From Alphaproteobacteria bacterium (GTDB lineage Bacteria > Pseudomonadota > Alphaproteobacteria > Rhizobiales > Xanthobacteraceae), in contig VAZS01000045.1 of assembly GCA_005884855.1 (NCBI GenBank), forward strand, positions 1 to 5,788: a stretch of DNA of 5,788 bases, read 5' to 3'. Below are positions 1 through 5,190 of this stretch, one piece after another. The number at the start of each line of letters is the position of its first letter. The stretch's first letter is position 1. The notes below the pieces were generated by a model, which was not told the DNA's origin, searched no databases, and saw nothing but the letters and a program-made list of their open reading frames with translations. The translations under genes were made by a program, and so were the position numbers.

Positions 1-514
<514 letters not shown>

Positions 515-533
515 CTATGTGGGGGAAAGGCGC

Positions 534-851
534 TTAAGCTGCCTTCTTCTTGGCGGCGGGAATGTCGGTGAGAACGCCCATGATGTCGCTCTCCTTCATG
601 ATCAGGAGCTCCTGGTTGTCGATCTTGACTTCAGTGCCCGACCATTTGCCGAACAGCACGCGGTCGCCGACCTTGAGGTCGATCGGAAGCAGCTTGCCGG
701 CTTCGTCGCGCCCGCCCGGGCCAACTGCGATGATCTCGCCCTGCGAGGGCTTTTCCTTCGCGGTGTCCGGAATGATGATGCCGCCAGCTGTCTTCTCTTC
801 GGCGTCGATGCGCTTGACCACGACGCGGTCGTGAAGCGGACGGAATTTCAT
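534..851 (-). CDS. groES: 10-kDa co-chaperonin GroES
   Basis: The product is the heptameric lid of the GroEL chamber. The 105-residue protein begins [14 protein letters not shown]. The mobile loop that contacts GroEL lies at about residues 17-34, with the hydrophobic GGIII tripeptide region at 23-27. The roof-hairpin region [10 protein letters not shown] is at 44-53, and [15 protein letters not shown] at 61-75 is also typical. The family core ends near residue 97; a short Ala/Lys tail (PAAKKKAA) extends it, making it longer than the 97-residue E. coli protein. The ATG at 851 has an excellent Shine-Dalgarno AGGAGG (minus strand of 857-862) with a 5-base spacer. It is the first gene of the groESL operon. 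A CIRCE operator 45 bases upstream and an RpoH-type promoter beyond it indicate heat-shock control. Confidence 0.98.
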   Translation of the reverse strand: MKFRPLHDRVVVKRIDAEEKTAGGIIIPDTAKEKPSQGEIIAVGPGGRDEAGKLLPIDLKVGDRVLFGKWSGTEVKIDNQELLIMKESDIMGVLTDIPAAKKKAA

Positions 852-895
852 GCAGTCCTCCTAAGGTTTTGAAAATGTTGAATATTTCTGAAGAT

Positions 896-922
896 TTGGC
901 AGTCGCTGCCAGCGAGTGCCAG
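896..922 (-). promoter_or_regulatory. CIRCE operator (HrcA binding site) of groESL
   Basis: Read on the plus strand, the arms are TTGGCAGTC (896-904) and GAGTGCCAG (914-922), separated by exactly nine bases. This fits the known CIRCE layout (nine-base arm, N9, nine-base arm). The arm nearest the promoter is a perfect CTGGCACTC variant on the minus strand, and the two arms are complementary at seven of nine positions. It lies between the predicted transcription start (about 930) and the groES ATG, so it would fall in the 5' untranslated leader. HrcA bound here would block groESL transcription until heat or unfolded protein inactivates it. The assignment is by pattern only. Confidence 0.82.
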
Positions 923-949
923 CTCGACCGAGCTGGACATAGTCCAGCT
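921..949. repeat. Two overlapping perfect inverted repeats over the groES -10 region
   Basis: The first repeat is AGCTCG (921-926), two bases, CGAGCT (929-934). The second is AGCTGGAC (931-938), three bases, GTCCAGCT (942-949). They share the AGCT at 931-934. The second contains the predicted -10 element; the first lies at the predicted transcription start and abuts the CIRCE. They could form hairpins in the early transcript or be binding sites for a dimeric regulator. Neither role is proven. Confidence 0.6.
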
Positions 950-965
950 TTATGCGGGGAACAAG
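937..965 (-). promoter_or_regulatory. Candidate RpoH (sigma-32 type) promoter of groESL
   Basis: On the minus strand the -35 element CTTG (962-965) is followed by 18 bases and then ACTATGT (937-943). The alphaproteobacterial heat-shock promoter consensus is CTTG, N17-18, CYTATNT. The spacing agrees, and the -10 element differs from the consensus only at its first base. Transcription would start near 930, about 80 bases before the groES ATG, leaving the CIRCE in the early leader. The -10 element sits inside a perfect inverted repeat (931-949). The start site has not been measured here. Confidence 0.55.
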
Positions 966-982
966 GCCTTCTAGCAAAAAAA

Positions 983-1009
983 TTAGCACTCAAATAGGGC
1001 AGCTGCCAG
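983..1009. promoter_or_regulatory. CIRCE half-site with a degenerate partner
   Basis: TTAGCACTC at 983-991 is an exact classical CIRCE left arm. At the N9 distance the other arm reads AGCTGCCAG (1001-1009), which matches the expected GAGTGCTAA at only four positions. The site is just upstream of the predicted -35 element. It may be a relic or low-affinity HrcA site; chance cannot be excluded. Confidence 0.25.
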
Positions 1010-1056
1010 AATTAATCAGCATCGTTAATGCGGCCGGCGGGTACCAGAAGTCAGTA

Positions 1057-1083
1057 TTAGCACCCATGCTAACCCGCTGCTAA
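1057..1083. promoter_or_regulatory. Second CIRCE-like inverted repeat
   Basis: The arms are TTAGCACCC (1057-1065) and CGCTGCTAA (1075-1083), separated by exactly nine bases as in CIRCE. The left arm matches the classical TTAGCACTC in eight of nine bases, the right arm matches GAGTGCTAA in six of nine, and the arms pair at seven of nine positions. The site also contains a tighter palindrome, TTAGCA, CCCA, TGCTAA (1057-1072). It lies about 90 bases upstream of the predicted groES promoter and about 150 bases before usg, so it could serve either direction or be a decayed operator. Confidence 0.35.
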
Positions 1084-1221
1084 TGCAACAAATATCAACA
1101 GATCGTTAAACATTTAAGCTTGTGATGGGTTGGTATCGTGCGTCACATTTCTCGTGTGAGCGCATCTCCACCGGGTGGCTCCCGGTTGGCGGCCACTTTC
1201 CGGAAAATGCGCTCCAGCAAT

Positions 1222-1226
1222 GGAGG
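1222..1226 (+). promoter_or_regulatory. Ribosome binding site that sets the usg start
   Basis: GGAGG at 1222-1226 lies five bases before the ATG at 1232. This favours the 94-residue protein beginning MVSR over a longer reading from the in-frame ATG at 1175 or the ATG at 1220, whose downstream residues are not part of the family. Confidence 0.7.
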
Positions 1227-1231
1227 TTGGC

Positions 1232-1516
1232 ATGGTCTCGCGGGTTGGGGTTTCCGAGGACTTCCGGAAACAGGTGGTGGGTTACGGGCTGACGACGGCG
1301 GAAATCCTGTATCGGATGCCCGATCATCCTTCGCTGCTGCAAACCTACGTCTGGCAAAATTACGATCTGTTTCCGAATTTTCCGGCGCTGAAAGATTTCC
1401 TCTCGTTCTGGCAGCTAAAGCTCGAAGGCCCGCTTTATGCCGTCACCGTGGCCCATTGCAAGCTGATCAAACCAGCCGAACTGCGCGCGGTCGACGGCGT
1501 GTTCCGGCTGCATTAG
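1232..1516 (+). CDS. usg: Usg family protein
   Basis: The 94-residue product belongs to the Usg family, small alphaproteobacterial proteins named for a gene found near tryptophan biosynthesis genes; their biochemical role is unknown. Recognition rests on the conserved stretch YGLTTAEILYRMPDHPSLLQ (18-37), the following YVWQNYDLFPNFP (39-51), the helix with EGPL (65-68), and the strongly conserved end HCKLIKPAEL plus RAVDGVFRLH (75-94). The length is typical. There is no signal peptide or membrane segment, so it should be cytoplasmic. The start is chosen from the GGAGG at 1222-1226. It stands alone between the divergent groESL operon and the downstream cupin gene, with no trp genes in the window. 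The spacer to the cupin gene contains a strong hairpin, so the two may be separate transcripts. Confidence 0.88.
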   Translation: MVSRVGVSEDFRKQVVGYGLTTAEILYRMPDHPSLLQTYVWQNYDLFPNFPALKDFLSFWQLKLEGPLYAVTVAHCKLIKPAELRAVDGVFRLH

Positions 1517-1540
1517 GGCCAGACTGACGGCCCACCTGCA

Positions 1541-1562
1541 CGCGGCAAAGTTCGTTGCCGCG
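1541..1562 (+). terminator. Hairpin after usg, possible terminator
   Basis: CGCGGCAA (1541-1548), a six-base loop, and TTGCCGCG (1555-1562) form a perfect G/C-rich 8-bp stem, 25 bases after the usg stop. No run of T follows on either strand, so it is not a classical intrinsic terminator. It may stabilise the 3' end or act together with Rho. Confidence 0.4.
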
Positions 1563-1602
1563 TTGCCGACGAGCGACTAACCTGCCTCGCGCGGCGCTTC
1601 CG

Positions 1603-1614
1603 GCAACCGGTTGC
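1603..1614. repeat. 12-bp perfect palindrome before the cupin gene
   Basis: GCAACCGGTTGC is self-complementary over its full length and ends 23 bases before the cupin ATG. It could be an operator for a dimeric regulator, but there is no second copy in the window and no identified promoter beside it. Confidence 0.35.
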
Positions 1615-1637
1615 GCGCGGATGAAGGGAGGCATGGG

Positions 1638-2183
1638 ATGGCCAAGCAGAAGCCGAAATCGCGAGCCGCGGCCCGCATCGCAACGCAGAAAAAATCGCCT
1701 GCGCGCAAGACCGCCACCAGATCCACCGCGCGAAACACCATCGAACCGAAACATCGTAAGGCGAAGGCGCTCACCTCGGCTCCCGTGAGGCGCGCGCCGA
1801 AACAACGCATCGCGATCAGCCATCACCGCGATGAGGATTTCAAAGCCGACGGTTTGCGAGGCTACGCGAAATATCGCGATCTCGGGATCGCCGAAGCAAG
1901 CAACGGGTTGGCGCGGGCGCACGTGATCCGACTGATCGGGCCCTGCAATCCGGCTGAGGTTTCAAAGCTGCATTTCCATGATGTCGAATTTCAGATGGTC
2001 TATGTCCTCAAAGGCTGGGTGAAAACCTACATGGAGGGGCAGGGCGAGACTTTGATGAAGGAGGGCAGCGCGTGGACTCAGCCGCCGCGTGTCAAGCATC
2101 TGATCATGGACTATTCTGATGATGTCGAGTTGCTTGAGGTGATCCTGCCCGCCGAGTTCAAGACCGTCGAACTCGGGACGTGA
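1638..2183 (+). CDS. Cupin-domain protein with a basic N-terminal tail
   Basis: This 181-residue protein has two parts. Residues 2 to about 60 are a low-complexity tail rich in Lys, Arg, Ala, Ser and Thr, probably disordered and strongly positive. Residues about 70-180 are a single cupin barrel. Cupin motif 1 reads HFHDVEFQMVYVLKG (112-126): both metal histidines, His112 and His114, are present, but the position normally held by Glu is Gln119. Motif 2 reads GSAWTQPPRVKH (143-154) with the expected His154. Cupins include dioxygenases, isomerases and sensor proteins, so the reaction cannot be named. No signal peptide or membrane segment is seen. The ATG at 1638 is preferred over an upstream GTG/TTG-type reading from 1611 because GGGAGG (1626-1631) sits six bases before it. 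It converges on the transporter gene, with 43 bases between the stops. Confidence 0.85.
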   Translation: MAKQKPKSRAAARIATQKKSPARKTATRSTARNTIEPKHRKAKALTSAPVRRAPKQRIAISHHRDEDFKADGLRGYAKYRDLGIAEASNGLARAHVIRLIGPCNPAEVSKLHFHDVEFQMVYVLKGWVKTYMEGQGETLMKEGSAWTQPPRVKHLIMDYSDDVELLEVILPAEFKTVELGT

Positions 2184-2205
2184 TGCACGTCGGTATCGAC
2201 GCAAG

Positions 2206-2230
2206 CTGATCGTGTGATGCGCGCGATCAG
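2206..2230 (+). terminator. Stem-loop between convergent genes, possible terminator
   Basis: CTGATCG (2206-2212) and CGATCAG (2224-2230) are a perfect 7-bp inverted repeat. In plus-strand RNA two G-U pairs and one G-C pair extend it to a 10-bp stem with a five-base loop. It follows the cupin stop by 22 bases and includes the stop codon of the opposing transporter gene (2227-2229). There is no T-run, so the terminator role is tentative. The minus-strand RNA would form a weaker stem. Confidence 0.35.
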
Positions 2231-3477
2231 GTCAACACGCCGACGATGGCGCCCATGAGGCACGTCGTCAGCGTGCCGGAGACGATCGATTTCAATCCGA
2301 GCGAATTGATTTCGTCGCGCCGCTCGGGCGCCATGGTGCCGAGGCCGCCGATCATGATGCCGAGACTGCCGAAATTGGCGAAACCGCACATCGCATAAAG
2401 CATGATCAGCCGCGAGCGCGGATCGAACGCGTTCGCCCCAAGGTTGGAGAGATCGACATAGGCGATCAGCTCGTTGAGCACGGTTTTGGTGCCCATCAGG
2501 CTGCCGGCCGTGATCGCCTGCTGCCATGGCAGGCCCATCAGCCAGCACACCGGCGCCATGATGTACCCGAGCAGTCGCTGCAACGAAATGGCTGCGCCGC
2601 CCACATCCGGCAATAACCCGAGCATGGCATTGGCGAGATACACCAGCGCCACCAGCACGATCAGCATCGCGACGATGTTAAGCAGGAGCTCGAGACCGGC
2701 CGTGGTGCCCTTGACGATAGCATCCATGGTGGAGGAGGCGTGCACCTCGGGATCGGCAAGCGCCGCGCCGGTCCTGAGGTCGCTGACCTCGGGTACCATG
2801 ATCAGGCTGATCAGGATCGCGGCGGGAGCGCCGAGCACCGAGGCGATCACAAAATGGGCCGCAGCGTCTGGAATCAGCGGCGCCAGCAATGTGGCGTACA
2901 GCACCAGCACGGTGCCGGCGATTCCAGCCATGCCGCCGGTCATCACCAAAAACAACTCGGCTCGGCTGAGCTTGCCCAGATAGGGGCGGATGAACAGCGG
3001 CGCTTCGACCATGCCGAGAAAGATATTGGCGGCAGTTGATAACCCCACTGCGCCGCCGACGCCAAGCGTGCGTTCCAGCAGCCACGCCATGCCGCGCACG
3101 ACTGGCGGCAGAATGCGCCAATAGAACAACAGCGTGGTCAGTACGCTCATGATGAGCACGACGGGGAGGGCCTGAAACGCCAGGATGAAATCCGCGCCAG
3201 GAGCTTTGAGCTCGAACGGGAGCGCGCCGCCGCCGAGATAGCCGAACACGAAGGAGGTGCCGGCGCGCGTGGCCGACGAAATCGCCCCAACCGCATCGTT
3301 GATGACGCCAAAGGCGCGCGCGACCGGAGGTAACTTGATCAGTACCACGGCCGTCAACAACGTGACGGCGAGCCCAATGACGGCCTGCCGCAGCGAGACC
3401 GCGCGGCGGTTCTCGCCTAGAGCCCAGCCGATCGCCAGCAACGCGAACACGCCAAACGCCGATTGCAGTTGCGGCAT
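2227..3477 (-). CDS. CNT-family concentrative nucleoside transporter (NupC-like)
   Basis: This 416-residue inner-membrane permease is of the concentrative nucleoside transporter family, which imports nucleosides with H+ or Na+. Length and the many hydrophobic segments fit bacterial members. Signature regions appear in family order: TSFVFGYLGG (74-83), ALPVVLIMSVLTTLLFYW (103-120), the first re-entrant hairpin NIFLGMVEAPLFIRPYL (151-167), GGMAGIAGTVLVLYA (181-195), GTKTVLNELIAY (329-340), and CGFANFGSLGIMIGG (364-378). Glu158, Asn335-Glu336, Asn368 and Ser371 correspond to ligand-binding positions known from the Vibrio cholerae CNT structure. In the first hairpin the usual Gln-Thr before Glu is Met-Val here, so base recognition may differ. 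Whether H+ or Na+ is the coupling ion cannot be judged. The ATG at 3477 is preceded by GGGGGA, a weak ribosome site. It lies 22 bases after the SDR gene and is probably last in the anbu-SDR-CNT operon. Confidence 0.93.
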   Translation of the reverse strand: MPQLQSAFGVFALLAIGWALGENRRAVSLRQAVIGLAVTLLTAVVLIKLPPVARAFGVINDAVGAISSATRAGTSFVFGYLGGGALPFELKAPGADFILAFQALPVVLIMSVLTTLLFYWRILPPVVRGMAWLLERTLGVGGAVGLSTAANIFLGMVEAPLFIRPYLGKLSRAELFLVMTGGMAGIAGTVLVLYATLLAPLIPDAAAHFVIASVLGAPAAILISLIMVPEVSDLRTGAALADPEVHASSTMDAIVKGTTAGLELLLNIVAMLIVLVALVYLANAMLGLLPDVGGAAISLQRLLGYIMAPVCWLMGLPWQQAITAGSLMGTKTVLNELIAYVDLSNLGANAFDPRSRLIMLYAMCGFANFGSLGIMIGGLGTMAPERRDEINSLGLKSIVSGTLTTCLMGAIVGVLT

Positions 3478-3508
3478 GATTCCCCCGGTGCCGGCATGAT
3501 TATGGGGG
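3472..3508. repeat. Direct repeat and inverted repeat at the SDR-transporter junction
   Basis: CGGCATGATT occurs twice, at 3472-3481 and 3492-3501, a 10-bp direct repeat with a 20-base period. On the minus strand each copy contains an ATG; only the one at 3477 starts the transporter, while the one at 3497 opens a short unrelated frame. Between and around them are CCCCC (3482-3486) and GGGGG (3504-3508), enclosing the palindrome TGCCGGCA (3489-3496). The arrangement suggests a local duplication or rearrangement. Confidence 0.5.
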
Positions 3509-4171
3509 CAGGGACGTCAGCCGCGCAATGACGCCAATGTGAGAGCGGCCGGCCCGAGGGGCTGCTACGCCATCGACCATGCGGTCCGTCAGCGGGGTCG
3601 CGGCGTTGCCGATATCGATTTGCCCGACTGCGATATCGTAAGCGCGCCCATCGAGGTTGGTGGCCTTGGTCAGCCCGGTGATGGCATGCTTGGTTGAGGT
3701 ATAGGCAGCCGAGAACGGCCGCGGCGCGTGCGCGGAGATCGAGCCGTTGTTGATGATGCGTCCACCGCGCGGGGTCTGGTCCTTCATGATGCGGAAGGCG
3801 TGCTGCGTGCACAGGAACGGCGCAGTCAGGTTGGTCGAGACCACGGCCTGCCATTGCGACAGACTCAGATCCTCGTATGGCACCGGCGGGGCGCCCATGC
3901 CGGCGTTGTTGAACAGCACGTCGAGCCGGCCATAGGCGTCCATCACCTTGGCGAACAGGGCGGCGATCGATCCGGGATCGGTCATGTCGGCGGAGACGGG
4001 AAGGCTCTTGCCGACGTTATCGCCGAGCTTCTGCGTCTCCTGCAGTTTTTCCATGCGCCGCCCGGCGAGCACCACCGTGAAGCCGGCCTTCATCAACGCC
4101 AGCGAGGCCGCGCGTCCGACGCCTGTGCCTGCGCCGGTTACGACGGCGATCTTGTTTGGTGCCTCGGTCAT
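3500..4171 (-). CDS. Short-chain dehydrogenase/reductase with an abnormal, shortened C-terminus
   Basis: This 223-residue protein is a classical SDR oxidoreductase with a Rossmann fold. The nucleotide-binding TGAGTGVG is at 12-19, Gly-Arg-Arg at 37-39 after strand 2 suggests NADP preference, NNAG is at 88-91, and the catalytic residues are Asn114, Ser143, Tyr157 and Lys161 (YTSTK). The substrate is unknown. Homologues with this [10 protein letters not shown] segment (189-198) usually run on for another 40-50 residues to a total near 250. Here, after about residue 202, the sequence becomes [18 protein letters not shown] followed by LPP and stop, which is not SDR-like. The other frames do not contain the missing end, so a simple frameshift is not the cause; a deletion or replacement is more likely. 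The loss removes the last helix and strand used for dimer contacts and substrate binding, so activity is doubtful. The ATG at 4171 has AGGA close upstream and follows the anbu stop by 18 bases. Confidence 0.85.
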   Translation of the reverse strand: MTEAPNKIAVVTGAGTGVGRAASLALMKAGFTVVLAGRRMEKLQETQKLGDNVGKSLPVSADMTDPGSIAALFAKVMDAYGRLDVLFNNAGMGAPPVPYEDLSLSQWQAVVSTNLTAPFLCTQHAFRIMKDQTPRGGRIINNGSISAHAPRPFSAAYTSTKHAITGLTKATNLDGRAYDIAVGQIDIGNAATPLTDRMVDGVAAPRAGRSHIGVIARLTSLPP

Positions 4172-4189
4172 TGTTTCCTGCCTTCTTGG

Positions 4190-4936
4190 TTACGTCTGTG
4201 ATTTGTAGGGTGGTCTTGGAATATTCTGATGTGCGGCGCGCAGCGCTGCCGACCAGCGCGAACGCAGATCGTGAAAATACGGCTCGCCCGCCTCAATGCG
4301 GTGGTTGAGATCGGCGTCACAGATCTCGTTTCGCACCACCAGAACGTCAATCGGCAAACCGACGCCGAGATTGGAACGCATCGTCGAATCCATCGAGATC
4401 AGGCTGGTCTTGAGCGCTTCGTACAATTCGACGTCGTAATGCATCGCGCGGTCGAGCACCGGTTTGCCGTATTTGTGCTCGCCGATCTGTAAGTACGGCG
4501 TGTCGGTGGTGCATTCGATGAAATTGCCCGCCGGGTACACCATGAACAACCGCATCCGCGAGCCCTTGATCTGTCCCCCAAACAGAAACGATACATCGAA
4601 GGTGATGTCTTCGGACCTGAGCGCGTGGCCTTCGGTGGCGTGGACCGAGCGAATCGCGCGACCGATACGCTGCGCCGCCTGGAACATGGTCGGTGAATTC
4701 AGGAGCGTTTCAAGCTCGCCGCTGTGAGGGTCTTCCAGCCCTTCGGTCAATGTCGACAGCACCGACTGGCTGATCGCCAAATTCCCCGCGCTCGCGATTG
4801 CCATAATGCGCTCGCCCGGCTTGCTGAACACATGCAGCTTGCGGAACGTCGAGACGTTGTCCAGGCCGGCATTGGTCCTGGTGTCCGCGATCATGACAAG
4901 ACCGTCCCGCACCAAAACTCCGCAACAATAGGTCAT
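4190..4936 (-). CDS. anbu: Anbu, proteasome-like (HslV-related) peptidase
   Basis: This 248-residue protein is Anbu, the 'ancestral beta subunit' related to HslV and the 20S proteasome, an N-terminal nucleophile hydrolase of the cytoplasm. The start reads MTYCCGVLVRDGLVMIADTR. After removal of Met, Thr becomes residue 1, the expected nucleophile, with Asp17 (IADTRTNAG) and Lys32 (FRKLHVF) matching the Thr-Asp-Lys catalytic set of the superfamily. Other family segments are SAGNLAISQSVL, FLFGGQIKG, YLQIGEHKYGKPVLDRAM, SNLGVGLPIDVLVV and the end RWSAALRAAHQNIPRPPY. Length is typical. The ATG at 4936 is chosen because GAGGA (4943-4947) lies six bases before it. A TTG at 4942 would add two residues and bury the threonine. 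It is the first gene of a probable operon with the SDR and the nucleoside transporter. Usual Anbu neighbours (ATP-grasp, alpha-E, transglutaminase-like) are not in the window. Natural substrates are not known. Confidence 0.93.
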   Translation of the reverse strand: MTYCCGVLVRDGLVMIADTRTNAGLDNVSTFRKLHVFSKPGERIMAIASAGNLAISQSVLSTLTEGLEDPHSGELETLLNSPTMFQAAQRIGRAIRSVHATEGHALRSEDITFDVSFLFGGQIKGSRMRLFMVYPAGNFIECTTDTPYLQIGEHKYGKPVLDRAMHYDVELYEALKTSLISMDSTMRSNLGVGLPIDVLVVRNEICDADLNHRIEAGEPYFHDLRSRWSAALRAAHQNIPRPPYKSQT

Positions 4937-5190
4937 TCCCAATCCTCGAACGCATCAGGCGGCGTGAATTACTAGCCAATTTCGCCAAGTGCTCCAACCC
5001 TATTCGGGCATTCCCGTTAACCTTCTTGGATTCTGCGATGGCGCCGGGGAGATTGACCGGCTAGATAATGGTGCAAGCCGAAGAGCGCTTCCGGATTGAT
5101 GACACGGTGGGGCTGGCAGCGCGAGCCTGCGAAGCCTCGAATTACCGGACTTGCGAGTACTGACGCGGCGAAGTACGCACGCCCGCCGAT
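4937..5190. other. Intergenic region upstream of anbu
   Basis: This 254-base stretch between the oxidase stop and the anbu ATG has no convincing gene. It should hold the anbu operon promoter. On the minus strand TTGGAG (about 4993-4998) and TAGTAA (about 4970-4975) are a weak -35/-10 pair with a 17-base spacer. A small inverted repeat, CGGG (5005-5008), four bases, CCCG (5013-5016), lies just upstream. No clear terminator for the oxidase gene is visible. Confidence 0.4.
4943..4947 (-). promoter_or_regulatory. Ribosome binding site that sets the anbu start
   Basis: The minus strand reads GAGGA, six bases before the ATG at 4936 and immediately next to the TTG at 4942. Only the ATG has workable spacing, which makes Thr the second residue and thus the N-terminus after Met removal. 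Confidence 0.7.

Larger units (their letters stand above)
852..1231. other. Divergent intergenic region between groES and usg
   Basis: This 380-base stretch has no coding region that I accept. Its groES-proximal half holds the CIRCE, promoter and inverted repeats listed separately. The segment 1084-1231 is A/T-rich at first, then contains a short hairpin, ACCGGG (1170-1175), five bases, CCCGGT (1181-1186), about 45 bases before the usg start. A usg promoter must lie here, but I could not identify a convincing -35/-10 pair for the plus strand. Confidence 0.6.

Noticed and set aside
852..930. A ROSE-type RNA thermometer in the groES leader
   Set aside because: The Shine-Dalgarno AGGAGG is in an A/T-rich single-stranded-looking context with no pairing segment of the ROSE type nearby.
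1175..1231. Extended usg start at the ATG at 1175
   Set aside because: The additional 19 residues overlap a hairpin and are not family-like; GGAGG at 1222-1226 points to 1232.
1138..1527. A 129-codon plus-strand frame overlapping usg
   Set aside because: It runs in another frame over a recognised usg gene, and its Arg/Gly/Pro-rich composition is typical of a shadow frame.
1467..1922. A 151-codon minus-strand frame opposite the usg end and cupin start
   Set aside because: It is Arg-rich, shows no motif, and overlaps the supported cupin gene and the hairpin spacer.
2474..2983. A 169-codon plus-strand frame inside the transporter gene
   Set aside because: It is the mirror of a clear CNT transporter; the Ser/Thr/Met-rich content reflects the antisense of membrane segments.
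3728..4201. A 157-codon plus-strand frame opposite the SDR
   Set aside because: The SDR has all catalytic motifs in the opposite frame; this frame has none.
5041..5190. Short repeats such as GCGAGCCT/GCGAAGCCT as a terminator or mobile-element end
   Set aside because: The stems I could build are four bases or broken, with no T-run and no target-site duplication.
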